From the NCBI RefSeq assembly GCF_041821085.1, contig NZ_JBGUAZ010000001.1:788195-852194 (forward strand): a DNA stretch of 64,000 bases, written 5' to 3'. The first letter of the stretch is position 1, and every line of letters starts with the position of its first letter. Of the stretch, positions 8,813-17,394 are shown in pieces. The position numbers were made by a program, and so were the translations under genes. The stretch is from Natrinema sp. HArc-T2. Lineage in GTDB: Archaea; Halobacteriota; Halobacteria; Halobacteriales; Natrialbaceae. Below the pieces are notes generated by a model. That model saw only the letters and a list, made by a program, of their open reading frames with translations, did not search any database and was not told where the DNA came from.

Positions 8813-10226
8813 AGTCGTCCTGGCCGAGAATGCCGCGCTCGGTCATCTTGCGGGGGTCGAGAACCTCGTCGGCCTCGTCCTCGTCGAGGTAGCCTTTCTC
8901 GAGGACGACCTCACGAACCGTCTTGTCCTCCTTGAGCGCGGTCTTGGCGACTTCGCTCGCCTTGTCGTAGCCGATGTGAACGTTGAGCGAGGTAGCCATC
9001 GCCATCGACTGCTCGACGCGGTCTGCACAGTACTCCTCGTTAGCCTCGAGTTTGCGGACGAACCGGTCGCCGAACACCTGGCTCGCGTTCGAGATGAGTT
9101 CGGCCGACTCGAGGAAGTTGTGCGCCAGCACGGGCTTGTAGAGGTTGAGGTCGATCTGGCCCTCGGCAGCGCCGGCGGAGACGGCGGCGTCGTTGCCGAC
9201 GACCTGCTTGTGGACCTGGTTGACGGCCTCGGCGACGACCGGGTTGATCTTGCCGGGCATGATCGAGGAGCCGGGCTGATTCTCGGGCTGCTCGATCTCG
9301 CCGAGTCCGTTGCGCGGTCCGGAGGCGAGCAGGCGCAGGTCGTTGGCGATCTTGTTCAGCGAGCCGGCGACGGTTCGGAGCGCCCCGTGGGCCTCGCTCA
9401 TGGCGTCGTGGGCAGCCTGGGCCTCGAAGTGGTTGTCGGCCTCGCGGAACTGGACGCCGGTTTCCTTCGTGATGTACTCGGCTGCGCGACCGGGGAACTC
9501 GGGGTGAGTGTTCAGGCCAGTGCCGGTCGCCGTGCCGCCCAGCGCGAGTTCCGCAAGGTGGTCGCGGACCTGGTCGACGCGGGCCAGACCCTTCTCGACC
9601 TGCGTGCGGTAGCCGCCGAACTCCTGGCCGAGTGTGACCGGGGTCGCGTCCTGGAGGTGGGTGCGACCGGTCTTGACGACGTCGTCGAACTCGTCTTCTT
9701 TCTCCTCGAGCGCTTCACGAAGCGTATCGAGTGCCGGGATGACGTCTTTCTCGACGGCCTCGAGGGAGGCAACGTGCATCGCGGTCGGGATGACGTCGTT
9801 GCTCGACTGGCCGTAGTTGACGTGGTCGTTGGGGTGGACGACGCGGTCGCCGATCTCTGCGCCCATGATCTCGGCGGCGCGGTTGGCGATGACCTCGTTG
9901 GCGTTCATGTTCGAGGACGTGCCGGAGCCGGTCTGGAAAACGTCGACGGGGAACTGATCGTCGTGTTCGCCGGCGATGACCTCGTCTGCGGCCTCGATGA
10001 TCGCCTCGGCGACGTCCTCATCGACGAGGCTGAGGTCGCGGTTGGCCTGTGCCGCGCCTTTCTTGACGACGCCGAGTGCGCGGATGAACCGGCGGCTGAA
10101 CGAGATTCCCGAGATGGGGAAGTTCTGGATCGCGCGCTGGGTCTGTGCGCCCCAGTAAGCATCCGCGGGCACCTGCATCTCGCCGAGACTGTCCTCCTCG
10201 ATTCGGTATTCGTCTTCGTCTCCCAT
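8811..10226 (-). CDS. fumC: class II fumarate hydratase
   Basis: 471 residues, the usual length for FumC. It interconverts fumarate and malate in the citric acid cycle. The family signature is present as GSSIMPGKINP (about 322-332), with other conserved blocks: GSGTSSNMNANEV, HPNDHVNYGQSSND and GRTHLQDATPVTLGQE. The start is the ATG at MGDEDEYRIEEDSLG; a longer frame upstream has no family similarity and overlaps the end of the neighbouring PH-domain gene. Its stop codon is the last TGA of palindrome copy B. It is transcribed separately, downstream of the second PH-domain operon. Confidence 0.96.
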   Translation of the reverse strand: MGDEDEYRIEEDSLGEMQVPADAYWGAQTQRAIQNFPISGISFSRRFIRALGVVKKGAAQANRDLSLVDEDVAEAIIEAADEVIAGEHDDQFPVDVFQTGSGTSSNMNANEVIANRAAEIMGAEIGDRVVHPNDHVNYGQSSNDVIPTAMHVASLEAVEKDVIPALDTLREALEEKEDEFDDVVKTGRTHLQDATPVTLGQEFGGYRTQVEKGLARVDQVRDHLAELALGGTATGTGLNTHPEFPGRAAEYITKETGVQFREADNHFEAQAAHDAMSEAHGALRTVAGSLNKIANDLRLLASGPRNGLGEIEQPENQPGSSIMPGKINPVVAEAVNQVHKQVVGNDAAVSAGAAEGQIDLNLYKPVLAHNFLESAELISNASQVFGDRFVRKLEANEEYCADRVEQSMAMATSLNVHIGYDKASEVAKTALKEDKTVREVVLEKGYLDEDEADEVLDPRKMTERGILGQDD

Positions 10227-10246
10227 ACGCGAGAACTCACAGTCAG

Positions 10247-11842
10247 TCAGGTAAAATCCACCGAAAGCCCGGTCTCGCTCGCGCGGGCGCGCTCTCGAAT
10301 GGCCGACTGGAGTCGTTCCCGCCCGACGCCATGAAGTTCGCGGGCCGTCTCGCACTCGAGGTCCGGGATTGTCGGCGTTCCCCACGAAAAGGTTCGCGAA
10401 CTGGCGGTGTCGACGGCGAGCGACGCCAGCCCGAGCCGACGCTGGAAGATCGACCGGCGCGTCGAGACCGTCTGGATCCGATAGTAGGGAATCACGGTCG
10501 TCCGGCGGTTCCAGAACCCCGAGCGAATCACGAGCTGCTCCTCGCCGATGTAGTAGCCCAGGTTGACGTATTTGAGGTGGGCCGCAGGGGGAACGGTGGC
10601 GAAGACGACTGCAGCGAGATACCAGCGCTCGAGACTCGTGACCTGCGCGAGCCCGAAGACGACGGCGACGATCCCGACCGCGAGCAGCGTGTAGCGAGCG
10701 AGATAGCGTCCTCGCGCACGTGGCGACGGTCGCTGGAACTGTGGTGTCTCGACGCCGGTGAGGTTCTCGGCGAAGCGATAGATGCGGTCGGTCTCGGCAA
10801 GCGGGACGGCCGATTGGCTGCCGCCGCTACTCTCGGGTCCGTAGCCGGCGGTTTCGACCCAGAGGCCGGCGTAGCCGACCAGCCGCTGGAGTGGGTTCTC
10901 GGTGATGGTCACCGACTGGACCTTTTCGACAGGGATCGAGCCGCTGTAGCGCTGTATCAGGCCCCGTTCGTAGACGAAGTCGTCACCCGCTCGTCCGAGG
11001 CGGAACCCGTAGTAGTTCGCGACCGTGTAGATCGCACTCGCGACGTACGTCGCGACCGACCACTGGAGTGCAGTGACCGCGACCAAGACGAGCAGCGATC
11101 CCACGGTGGCACCGTCGAGCGACGCCGGCCCGCCGACGGGACGTGCGATCTCGAGGACGAACGCGGGGACCAGCCCCGAGCCGGAGTCGGCGCTCGTGAG
11201 GAAGATCACCAGCGCGATCGGGAAAACCGCCGCGCCCCACCGGAACGACGTCAGGGCATACACCAGCAGTTCCGTCGGCTCGAGTTCGAACAGGAGCGTC
11301 GGCCCGCGATCAGAGCGCGAGCGCTCGTGGCGTGTCGTCTCGTCGACGCCGGCGGATGTCGCGCGCTCGTCGCTGGTCGCGTCGTCCGTTCGAGCGGTTT
11401 GCCGACGGATCTCGGCGCGAAGCCGCTCGGCTTCGGCCCCGCTGACGAAGTTCAGCGTCGCTTCGGTCTCGCCGCCGCCGGCAGTCTCGAGGGAGACGAC
11501 GGCAAGCCCGAAAATGCGGTACAAGACGCCCTGGGAGACGTCGACGTTCTGGATGCGGCGATACGGAATCTCGCGTGAGCGCCGGGAGAGCACGCCCGAG
11601 GAAACGTCGAACGTCCGCGACGTGATCGCGTACGTGAACCGATAGTAGTACGCGATGCCGTAGCCGATGCCGACGACGAACCCGACCGGGGCGAGCATGA
11701 AGAGCCAGTCGATGTCGACGCCGTCGAAAACCGTCGAGAGGATCATCACGGCAAAAAACGGCATCGACAGCCCGGTGAGGCCACGCTGAAGCGCCATCAT
11801 CACCGCGCTGAGCGGATGCAAGCGGTTCGTCTCAGACGGCAT
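10247..11842 (-). CDS. bacterial-PH-domain membrane protein, YdbT-like (second pair)
   Basis: 531 residues, paralogous to the protein at 4294-5877, with the same three-repeat bPH2 plan: RIQNVDVSQGVLYRIFGLAV with [30 protein letters not shown] with ETAGYG, and RIQTVSTRRSIFQRRLG with DTASSRTF. Hydrophobic segments lie near residues 15-65, 210-280 and 370-400. A charged linker after the first repeat again varies. It overlaps the YdbS-like gene upstream by 11 bases. Function unknown. Compared with its paralogue it ends in a shorter, less charged tail. Confidence 0.85.
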   Translation of the reverse strand: MPSETNRLHPLSAVMMALQRGLTGLSMPFFAVMILSTVFDGVDIDWLFMLAPVGFVVGIGYGIAYYYRFTYAITSRTFDVSSGVLSRRSREIPYRRIQNVDVSQGVLYRIFGLAVVSLETAGGGETEATLNFVSGAEAERLRAEIRRQTARTDDATSDERATSAGVDETTRHERSRSDRGPTLLFELEPTELLVYALTSFRWGAAVFPIALVIFLTSADSGSGLVPAFVLEIARPVGGPASLDGATVGSLLVLVAVTALQWSVATYVASAIYTVANYYGFRLGRAGDDFVYERGLIQRYSGSIPVEKVQSVTITENPLQRLVGYAGLWVETAGYGPESSGGSQSAVPLAETDRIYRFAENLTGVETPQFQRPSPRARGRYLARYTLLAVGIVAVVFGLAQVTSLERWYLAAVVFATVPPAAHLKYVNLGYYIGEEQLVIRSGFWNRRTTVIPYYRIQTVSTRRSIFQRRLGLASLAVDTASSRTFSWGTPTIPDLECETARELHGVGRERLQSAIRERARASETGLSVDFT

Positions 11843-12293
11843 CGTCGGCCTCGCTCTCGACGGCCAGTTCGCGAAGCGTATTCTGCAACTTCCGCGCGCG
11901 ATCCGGCGTCAGCCCCGGAATTCGCACGTCCGCGTTTCGGGAGCCCGCTGTGTAGACCACGACGCTCGAGAGGCCGAGGGCACGCTCGATGGGGCCAAAC
12001 TGCGTGTCGACGTGCTGGACGCGGACGAAGGGGACGGCAGTTTCGACGAACGTGACGACGCCGCGCTCGAGGTAGAGCGCGTCGTCCTGGAGTTCGAACT
12101 GCCAGACCTGGTAGAGTCGGAGAGCGTAGCCGGTCCCGATGACGAGCCCGAGTGCGACGACGCCACCGATCGCCACCACCGGGACGGTGACCTGCAACTG
12201 GTCGACGACGGCGAGGACGACGCCCAGGACGACCGCGGCGAGCGCCCCACGGGCGATCCAGAGGAGTCTAATGCGGGGATGGAGGGTTTCCAT
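11832..12293 (-). CDS. bacterial-PH-domain membrane protein, YdbS-like (second pair)
   Basis: 153 residues: two membrane helices in about residues 10-55, then one bPH2 domain with [20 protein letters not shown] and [19 protein letters not shown]. It closely parallels the protein at 5874-6362, including the C-terminal ESEADDAV. It is the first gene of a two-gene operon. An AT-rich stretch just upstream (AATTAAATGTCATTTCTAAT) probably holds its promoter. Confidence 0.85.
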   Translation of the reverse strand: METLHPRIRLLWIARGALAAVVLGVVLAVVDQLQVTVPVVAIGGVVALGLVIGTGYALRLYQVWQFELQDDALYLERGVVTFVETAVPFVRVQHVDTQFGPIERALGLSSVVVYTAGSRNADVRIPGLTPDRARKLQNTLRELAVESEADDAV

Positions 12294-12503
12294 AGGAATT
12301 AAATGTCATTTCTAATGGATAAAGCTACGGTTCCACGCGAGTGGTCACGCTCACGGTATCGACGGCCAACCCGCAAGACCGGGAGACTGCGAGTCGTCCG
12401 TCGCGGAGTCACGATCGTCGTCCCGATTCGCTCGTGGGTGGGCCTTGCGAGTGTGCAGTGAGTAATGACATCATTTATCACATCATATGGTCAAGTAGCT
12501 CAC

Positions 12504-13316
12504 ATGGCTTCCGAGACAGCGACGAGCGATCAGTGGGAGACTGTCGATTGCAGCCGTAACGATCACGTCGGGCGGATCACGCTTGCCCGTCCCGAGGCGA
12601 TGAATACGTTCAGCACCGACCTCGCGCAAGATCTCGACGCGGCGCTACACGCACTCGACGAGGACGACGACGTGCGGGCGATCGTCGTCGACGGCGCGGG
12701 CAAGAGCTTCTCGGCCGGTATCGACCTCTCCGAACACGGCGACCACGAGACCGAGTCGGAATACGAAGCGTGGGTCACACGGATGGAAGAACCGTTTCAC
12801 ACGCTAACCGAGATGCGAACACCTGTGATCGCTGCGGCCCACGGCCACGCAGCCGCCAACGGGATCGGGCTGGTCGCAGCCTGCGATCTTGCCGTCGCCG
12901 CCGAGGGAACCAAGTTCGGTGCGACAGCTCCCAAGGTCGGCCTGTTCTGTATGGGGCCAGCCGTCCCGTTAATGAAAGCACTCACCAGAAAACGGTGTCT
13001 CGAGCTCATCTTGACCGGCGAGTTGATCGACGCCGAGACAGCCCTCGAGTGGGGCCTCATCAATCGCGTCGCACCCGAGGGAGACCACCTGACGGCAGCA
13101 ATGGAGCTGGCCGAAACAATCGCCTCCAAGAGCCCGATGGGCGTCCAAATGGGGAAACAAGCGTTCTACGAGATGGTCGAACTGGACTACGACGAGGCGC
13201 TTGACTACTCGAACGAGCAGTTCGCGGCGCTCTGTACGACGGAGGATGCGAACGAAGGTATCGCGGCCTTCCTCGAGGGAGAGCCACTCGCCGCCGACGA
13301 GTGGCCCGGCGAGTAA
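12504..13316 (+). CDS. enoyl-CoA hydratase/isomerase family protein
   Basis: 270-residue crotonase-fold protein. The oxyanion-hole segments are seen as SFSAGIDLSEHGD and AAHGHAAANGIGLVAACDLA. The stretch TAPKVGLFCMGPAVPLMKAL places it near the ECHDC3-like branch, where the usual catalytic Glu pair is not obvious, so hydratase activity is uncertain. The family acts on acyl-CoA thioesters in fatty-acid or branched-chain metabolism. The start is the ATG at MASETATSDQW; a TATA-like CATTTATC sits about 30 bases upstream, as expected for a leaderless transcript. It stands alone between the PH-domain genes and BolA. Confidence 0.88.
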   Translation: MASETATSDQWETVDCSRNDHVGRITLARPEAMNTFSTDLAQDLDAALHALDEDDDVRAIVVDGAGKSFSAGIDLSEHGDHETESEYEAWVTRMEEPFHTLTEMRTPVIAAAHGHAAANGIGLVAACDLAVAAEGTKFGATAPKVGLFCMGPAVPLMKALTRKRCLELILTGELIDAETALEWGLINRVAPEGDHLTAAMELAETIASKSPMGVQMGKQAFYEMVELDYDEALDYSNEQFAALCTTEDANEGIAAFLEGEPLAADEWPGE

Positions 13317-13343
13317 CGACCGCGCGGCCCGGTTTTGGATCGA

Positions 13344-13604
13344 CTACTGCTCGGCTTCGAGCTCGGCGTACTCGTCGGGCGTGTACGTCGACAGCTCGAG
13401 CGCGTGGATGTCGGTCGTCATGTGCTCCTCGAGTGCGTCGTAGACCTGCTGGTGTTGCTGGACCAGCGACAAGCCCTCGAAGACCGGCGAGATGACCGTC
13501 GCGGCGAGGTGGTCCTCGTCGTGTTTGTCGCGGGCGTGGGTGACCGTCGCCTCGGCGTCCTCGAGATTCGATTCGATGCGTTCCTCGACGGCTGCTGGCT
13601 TCAT
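13344..13604 (-). CDS. BolA family protein
   Basis: 86-residue BolA/YrbA-fold protein with the characteristic segments HLAATVISPVFEGLSLVQQH and VYDALEEHMTTDIHALELST. BolA proteins partner with monothiol glutaredoxins or iron-sulfur carriers in redox and Fe-S homeostasis. The candidate metal ligands are His residues in this conserved part. It lies 67 bases downstream of a NifU-type Fe-S scaffold gene in the same direction, supporting an Fe-S role by context. Confidence 0.9.
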   Translation of the reverse strand: MKPAAVEERIESNLEDAEATVTHARDKHDEDHLAATVISPVFEGLSLVQQHQQVYDALEEHMTTDIHALELSTYTPDEYAELEAEQ

Positions 13605-13671
13605 ACTCGAAGATACGTGGCTCGAGCCAAAAACGCCGCGGTCGCGGCTAGCGAAACAGCACCTGCGGTGC

Positions 13672-13998
13672 TCAGAACGGGACGTCCGGCGGCACGTCCG
13701 GGCCCGACGACCCTTGCTCGGCCAGGCCGTCGAAACCGGTGGTGACGGTGACGTGATCGATCGCGTCGATTTCGGTCGGGAGTCGCCGCTGGATCGCTTG
13801 CGTCGTCATCGGACTGACCCCGCAGCCGCTGCACGCGCCGCTTAAGTTGATTCCGACGTGGCGCTCCTCGAGATCGAGTTCGGTGATCGAGGAGTCGCCG
13901 CCGTGGCCCTCAATCTGGGGGAAATTGCGTCGGAGGAACAGCGAGACCTCCTCGCGAACGGCGTCCTCGGGTGACTGGTCCGACTCGGACTCGCTCAT
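13672..13998 (-). CDS. NifU C-terminal-domain iron-sulfur scaffold protein
   Basis: 108 residues formed mainly by the NifU C-terminal (Nfu) domain. The C-x-x-C cluster site is CSGCGVSP (about residues 57-60). The domain start VREEVSLFLRRNFPQIEGHGGD is typical. It would bind and transfer 4Fe-4S clusters in the cytoplasm. Together with the downstream BolA gene it forms a likely Fe-S maintenance pair. Confidence 0.92.
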   Translation of the reverse strand: MSESESDQSPEDAVREEVSLFLRRNFPQIEGHGGDSSITELDLEERHVGINLSGACSGCGVSPMTTQAIQRRLPTEIDAIDHVTVTTGFDGLAEQGSSGPDVPPDVPF

Positions 13999-14091
13999 AA
14001 CTGTGGCGAGGGACTGGAGCGGTATATACTGTCGGGCATCACCCGTAACCAGGCCGGCGACTTTATTACAGTTCGAGACACCGTCCCCGAT

Positions 14092-14595
14092 ATGTCACTG
14101 GCAGCCGAGACGCGCCGGGCGGTCGATCGCCGACCGTTCCTCCGGACCGCGTTACGCGCCGGCGTCGTCAACTACACCGCCGCCGCTCGCTCACTCGCAG
14201 TCGACGGCGAGACCGACGCGATCGCGACGGCGCTGCGCCGCTATGCCGACGAATTACCGGCCCACGAGACCGACTCGCGAGACGTTCGCGTCCGGATGGA
14301 AAGCGGGATCGGCCCGCTCGAGGGAGCGACCGACGACGCCGACGCACTCGTGACGGTCGGCGGACAGGCCTTCGGCCCTGTCGGCAGCGATCGGACCGCC
14401 ATCGTCGCCGCCGGCGATGTCGACGCGGTTGCACTTGCGACCGTGCTCGCGCGCCTCACCGTCGAGGAGCTGTCGCCGACTGCAGCCGGCGTCGCGGGGG
14501 ATGCGATGGTGATCGTCGTCGAGCGACGCGAGGGCGCGAACGCGCTGCGGGCGGTCGAGGATGCACTCGAGCGTGTGGGTGGCCGGCCCGAGTGA
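14092..14595 (+). CDS. conserved haloarchaeal protein (DUF7523-like)
   Basis: 167 residues, soluble, with an N-terminal helical part (RRAVDRRPFLRTALRAGVVN and ARSLAVDGETDAIATALRRY) followed by an alpha/beta part. From memory this fits a haloarchaeal family of unknown function, DUF7523. The N-terminal segment looks like a small DNA-binding or regulator-like helix bundle, but no catalytic motif is visible. A TATA-like TTTATTAC sits 28 bases before the ATG, supporting this start. Confidence 0.75.
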   Translation: MSLAAETRRAVDRRPFLRTALRAGVVNYTAAARSLAVDGETDAIATALRRYADELPAHETDSRDVRVRMESGIGPLEGATDDADALVTVGGQAFGPVGSDRTAIVAAGDVDAVALATVLARLTVEELSPTAAGVAGDAMVIVVERREGANALRAVEDALERVGGRPE

Positions 14596-14679
14596 GCGCG
14601 CACCGACCGAGAAGCGACGTAGCGGGCGGCTACTTTTGTTGGTTATGGGTTTTTATAGTCACACTTTCTGAGAGTATCT

Positions 14680-15726
14680 ATGGGAAGTTCTCAGGGCGCG
14701 TCGTTACCGGCAGCCTTCGACGATCTCGAGATCGGCATCGTCTTACGAGACCCGGAAACCGGCGCGGCCCTCGACGTCAACCACCGAATCGAGGAGTTAT
14801 ACGGGTATTCTCGATCGGAACTTCTCGAGATGGACATCGAGCAGTTCACAGCACCATCGACGAAGTTTTCCCAGGACGAGGCAGTCCGCCGACTGCGCGC
14901 TGCTTCCGCCGGCGAGTCGCAGGCGTTCGAGTGGCGGATCGAACGGCCCACGGGGGAACTGGTCTGGATTCGCGTTCGACTCAATCGGACGACGATCGAC
15001 GACGCCACGTGTATCATCGCCGAAGTTCGGGAGATTACCGAGTACAAGGCGCGGGAGCGGCGATTGCGCCTCCTCAATCGCGTCGTCCGACACAACCTCC
15101 GAAACGAGACGAACGTACTCATGGGATATGCCGATCGCCTCAAACAAGCGATCAAGGAAAAGACGCTCGAGGAGGAAGTCGAAACGATCCTCGAGATCGC
15201 GTCCGAGATCGGGACGTTGAGCGATTCGATCCGCCAGATCGAGGAGATCGCAACGCCCGACGCGACGCAGCGGTCGCCCACGGACATCGGCGAACTGGTC
15301 GAAGAGATCGTCTCGGAGGTGCGAGCGGACGCGACGGCGACCGAGATAACCGTCGATATTCAGGACGACGTCTGTGTGAATGCCGATACGGGCCTCCGCC
15401 ACGCGATCACCCACGCCATCGACAACGCGATCGAGCACAACGACCGCGGGGTCCCGTCCGTTGAGGTGTCGGTCACCATCGATTCGGCGACGGGACAGGC
15501 CGAGATCGACGTCAGCGACAATGGCCCACCGATCCCGGACGTCGAGATCGACGTTCTCAGAGAGGACGTCGAAGCGAGTGCCACCTACCACGGCTCCGGC
15601 ATCGGGCTGTGGGTGATTCAGTGGTGTGTTAACTCGCTGGGCGGCGAACTCGTCTTCGAGGAGAACACCCCCCGTGGAAACGTCGTTCGGTTCTTGCTAC
15701 CACGGGTCGATCGCTCCGAGCCGTAG
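14680..15726 (+). CDS. PAS-domain sensor histidine kinase
   Basis: 348 residues, no membrane segment. A PAS domain (about 10-128, with VNHRIEELYGYSRSELLEMD) is followed by the HisKA helix with phosphoacceptor box VVRHNLRNETNVLMGYADRL (His about 139) and an HATPase domain (about 230-345) with the N box HAIDNAIEHND, a DNGPPIP G1 box and GSGIGLWVI. It should autophosphorylate in response to a cytoplasmic signal. No response regulator is adjacent, which is common in haloarchaea. TATA-like TTTTTATAG lies 29 bases before the start. Confidence 0.9.
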   Translation: MGSSQGASLPAAFDDLEIGIVLRDPETGAALDVNHRIEELYGYSRSELLEMDIEQFTAPSTKFSQDEAVRRLRAASAGESQAFEWRIERPTGELVWIRVRLNRTTIDDATCIIAEVREITEYKARERRLRLLNRVVRHNLRNETNVLMGYADRLKQAIKEKTLEEEVETILEIASEIGTLSDSIRQIEEIATPDATQRSPTDIGELVEEIVSEVRADATATEITVDIQDDVCVNADTGLRHAITHAIDNAIEHNDRGVPSVEVSVTIDSATGQAEIDVSDNGPPIPDVEIDVLREDVEASATYHGSGIGLWVIQWCVNSLGGELVFEENTPRGNVVRFLLPRVDRSEP

Positions 15727-15788
15727 CGACGGCAGCATGCCTCGCTGCCGGTCCTGGTCGACCGTCGTGTCCGGAGGGCATCACACGC

Positions 15789-15798
15789 TTTAACTTTC
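15789..15798 (+). promoter_or_regulatory. TATA box of cysS
   Basis: CTTTAACTTT centred about 26 bases before the ATG at 15819. The spacing fits a leaderless transcript and favours that ATG over the one at 15810. Confidence 0.5.
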
Positions 15799-15818
15799 GG
15801 CCGGGGGAAATGAGCGTA

Positions 15819-17315
15819 ATGACCCTGCACGTGACGAACACGTTGACGGGCGAAAAAGAGCCGTTCGAGCCACAGGACCCCGAGAACGTCTTGCTCTACT
15901 ACTGTGGCCTGACGGTCTCGGATCCGCCACACCTGGGCCACGCACGCTCGTGGGTCCACGTCGACGTCATGCACCGCTGGCTCGAGCACAGAGGCTACGA
16001 CGTGCGTCACGTCGAGAACTTCACCGACGTCAACGAGAAGATCGTCGCCCGGATCGGCGAGGACGACCTCGGTGAGAGCGAAGCCGAGGTGGCCGAGACC
16101 TACATCCAGCGGACGATCGACGATATGCGCTCGCTGAACCTCCTACGTGCGGAAGTCTACCCACGGGTGTCCGAGCACGTCCCGGAGATCATCGACCTCG
16201 TCGAGACGCTGATCGAGAAGGACTACGCCTACGAGTCCAACGGCTCGGTCTACTTCGACGTGACCAGCTTCGAGGAGTACGGCAAACTCTCGAACCAGGA
16301 ACTCGACGAGATCGAGTCCCAGGGCGACCCCGACGAGCGCACCGAGAAGCGGAACCCGGCGGATTTCGCGCTTTGGAAGGCCGACGGCGTCGATCCCGAC
16401 GCGATCGACGAACACAGCCACGAGGGCGTCGACCACGGGGACACCCCGCCCGAGGGATTGACCTGGGACTCGCCGTGGGGCGATGGACGGCCCGGCTGGC
16501 ACATCGAGTGCTCGGCGATGAGTATGGCCCATCTGGGCGAGACGCTCGACCTCCACGTCGGCGGTCGGGATCTGGTCTTCCCACATCACGAAAACGAGAT
16601 CGCCCAGTCCGAGGCCGCGACCGACCAGCAGTTCGCCAACTACTGGCTCCACTGCGAGCTGTTCCAGATGGACGAAGAGAAGATGTCCTCGAGTCTGGGC
16701 AACTTCGTCACCGTCGAGGAAGCAATCGACCGCTGGGGGACGAACGTCATGCGGACGTTCCTGACCGCGGGGTCGTACAACAGCAAACAGCTGTACTCTG
16801 ACGAGACGATCGCCGAGGCCCAGGAGCGCTGGGACCAGCTCGAGCGCGCCTACGAGGCTGCCGTCGACGCACTCGACTCGCCGCAGGCGAGTTCGAAGGT
16901 CGACGACGCGACGTTGCGCGACGAGATCGACGACGCACGCGCGGCGTTTACGACCGCGATGAACGACGACTTCAACACCCGCGAGGCCCAGTCCGCGCTG
17001 CTGTCGGTCGCGACGGCGATCAACCGTCATCTCGAGGAGGTCGACGACGACTACGATTACCGCGGGCTTCGACGCGCCGTCGAGACCCTCGAGGAACTGG
17101 GCAGCGTCCTCGGCCTCTCCTTTACGGGTGAAACGACGGGCTCGGCGACGCTCGCCGGCGACGTCGTCGAACTCGTCCTCGACGTGCGCGAGGCCGAACG
17201 CGACGCCGGCAACTACGACCGCGCCGACGAGTTGCGCGACGAACTCGAGGCGCTCGGGATCGAAGTGCAGGATACCGACGAGGGGGCGAGCTACCGGCTT
17301 CCGTCGGGCGAGTGA
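15819..17315 (+). CDS. cysS: cysteinyl-tRNA synthetase
   Basis: 498-residue class I aminoacyl-tRNA synthetase charging tRNA-Cys with cysteine. The HIGH box appears as PPHLGHARSW after the zinc-ligand Cys in YYCGLTVSD. Further zinc ligands lie in HIECSAMSM and HHENEIAQSE, and the KMSKS box is EEKMSSSLGNF (about 288). The C-terminal helical tRNA-binding domain is complete and ends AAS-like at SYRLPSGE. An upstream in-frame ATG at 15810 would add three residues (MSV); I prefer 15819 because of the TATA spacing. Single gene. Confidence 0.96.
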   Translation: MTLHVTNTLTGEKEPFEPQDPENVLLYYCGLTVSDPPHLGHARSWVHVDVMHRWLEHRGYDVRHVENFTDVNEKIVARIGEDDLGESEAEVAETYIQRTIDDMRSLNLLRAEVYPRVSEHVPEIIDLVETLIEKDYAYESNGSVYFDVTSFEEYGKLSNQELDEIESQGDPDERTEKRNPADFALWKADGVDPDAIDEHSHEGVDHGDTPPEGLTWDSPWGDGRPGWHIECSAMSMAHLGETLDLHVGGRDLVFPHHENEIAQSEAATDQQFANYWLHCELFQMDEEKMSSSLGNFVTVEEAIDRWGTNVMRTFLTAGSYNSKQLYSDETIAEAQERWDQLERAYEAAVDALDSPQASSKVDDATLRDEIDDARAAFTTAMNDDFNTREAQSALLSVATAINRHLEEVDDDYDYRGLRRAVETLEELGSVLGLSFTGETTGSATLAGDVVELVLDVREAERDAGNYDRADELRDELEALGIEVQDTDEGASYRLPSGE

Positions 17316-17394
17316 GCCAGTCCCGTCACGAATAGTGACAGTATTTTTACCAGTAGCCAGCCTGCTCAAGTAGGTCGCGCGTCTCTAGACGATA

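Noticed and set aside
8976..10334. 452-codon plus-strand frame opposite fumC
   Set aside because: It is the antisense shadow of fumC, a common result of high GC; it has no recognisable domain.
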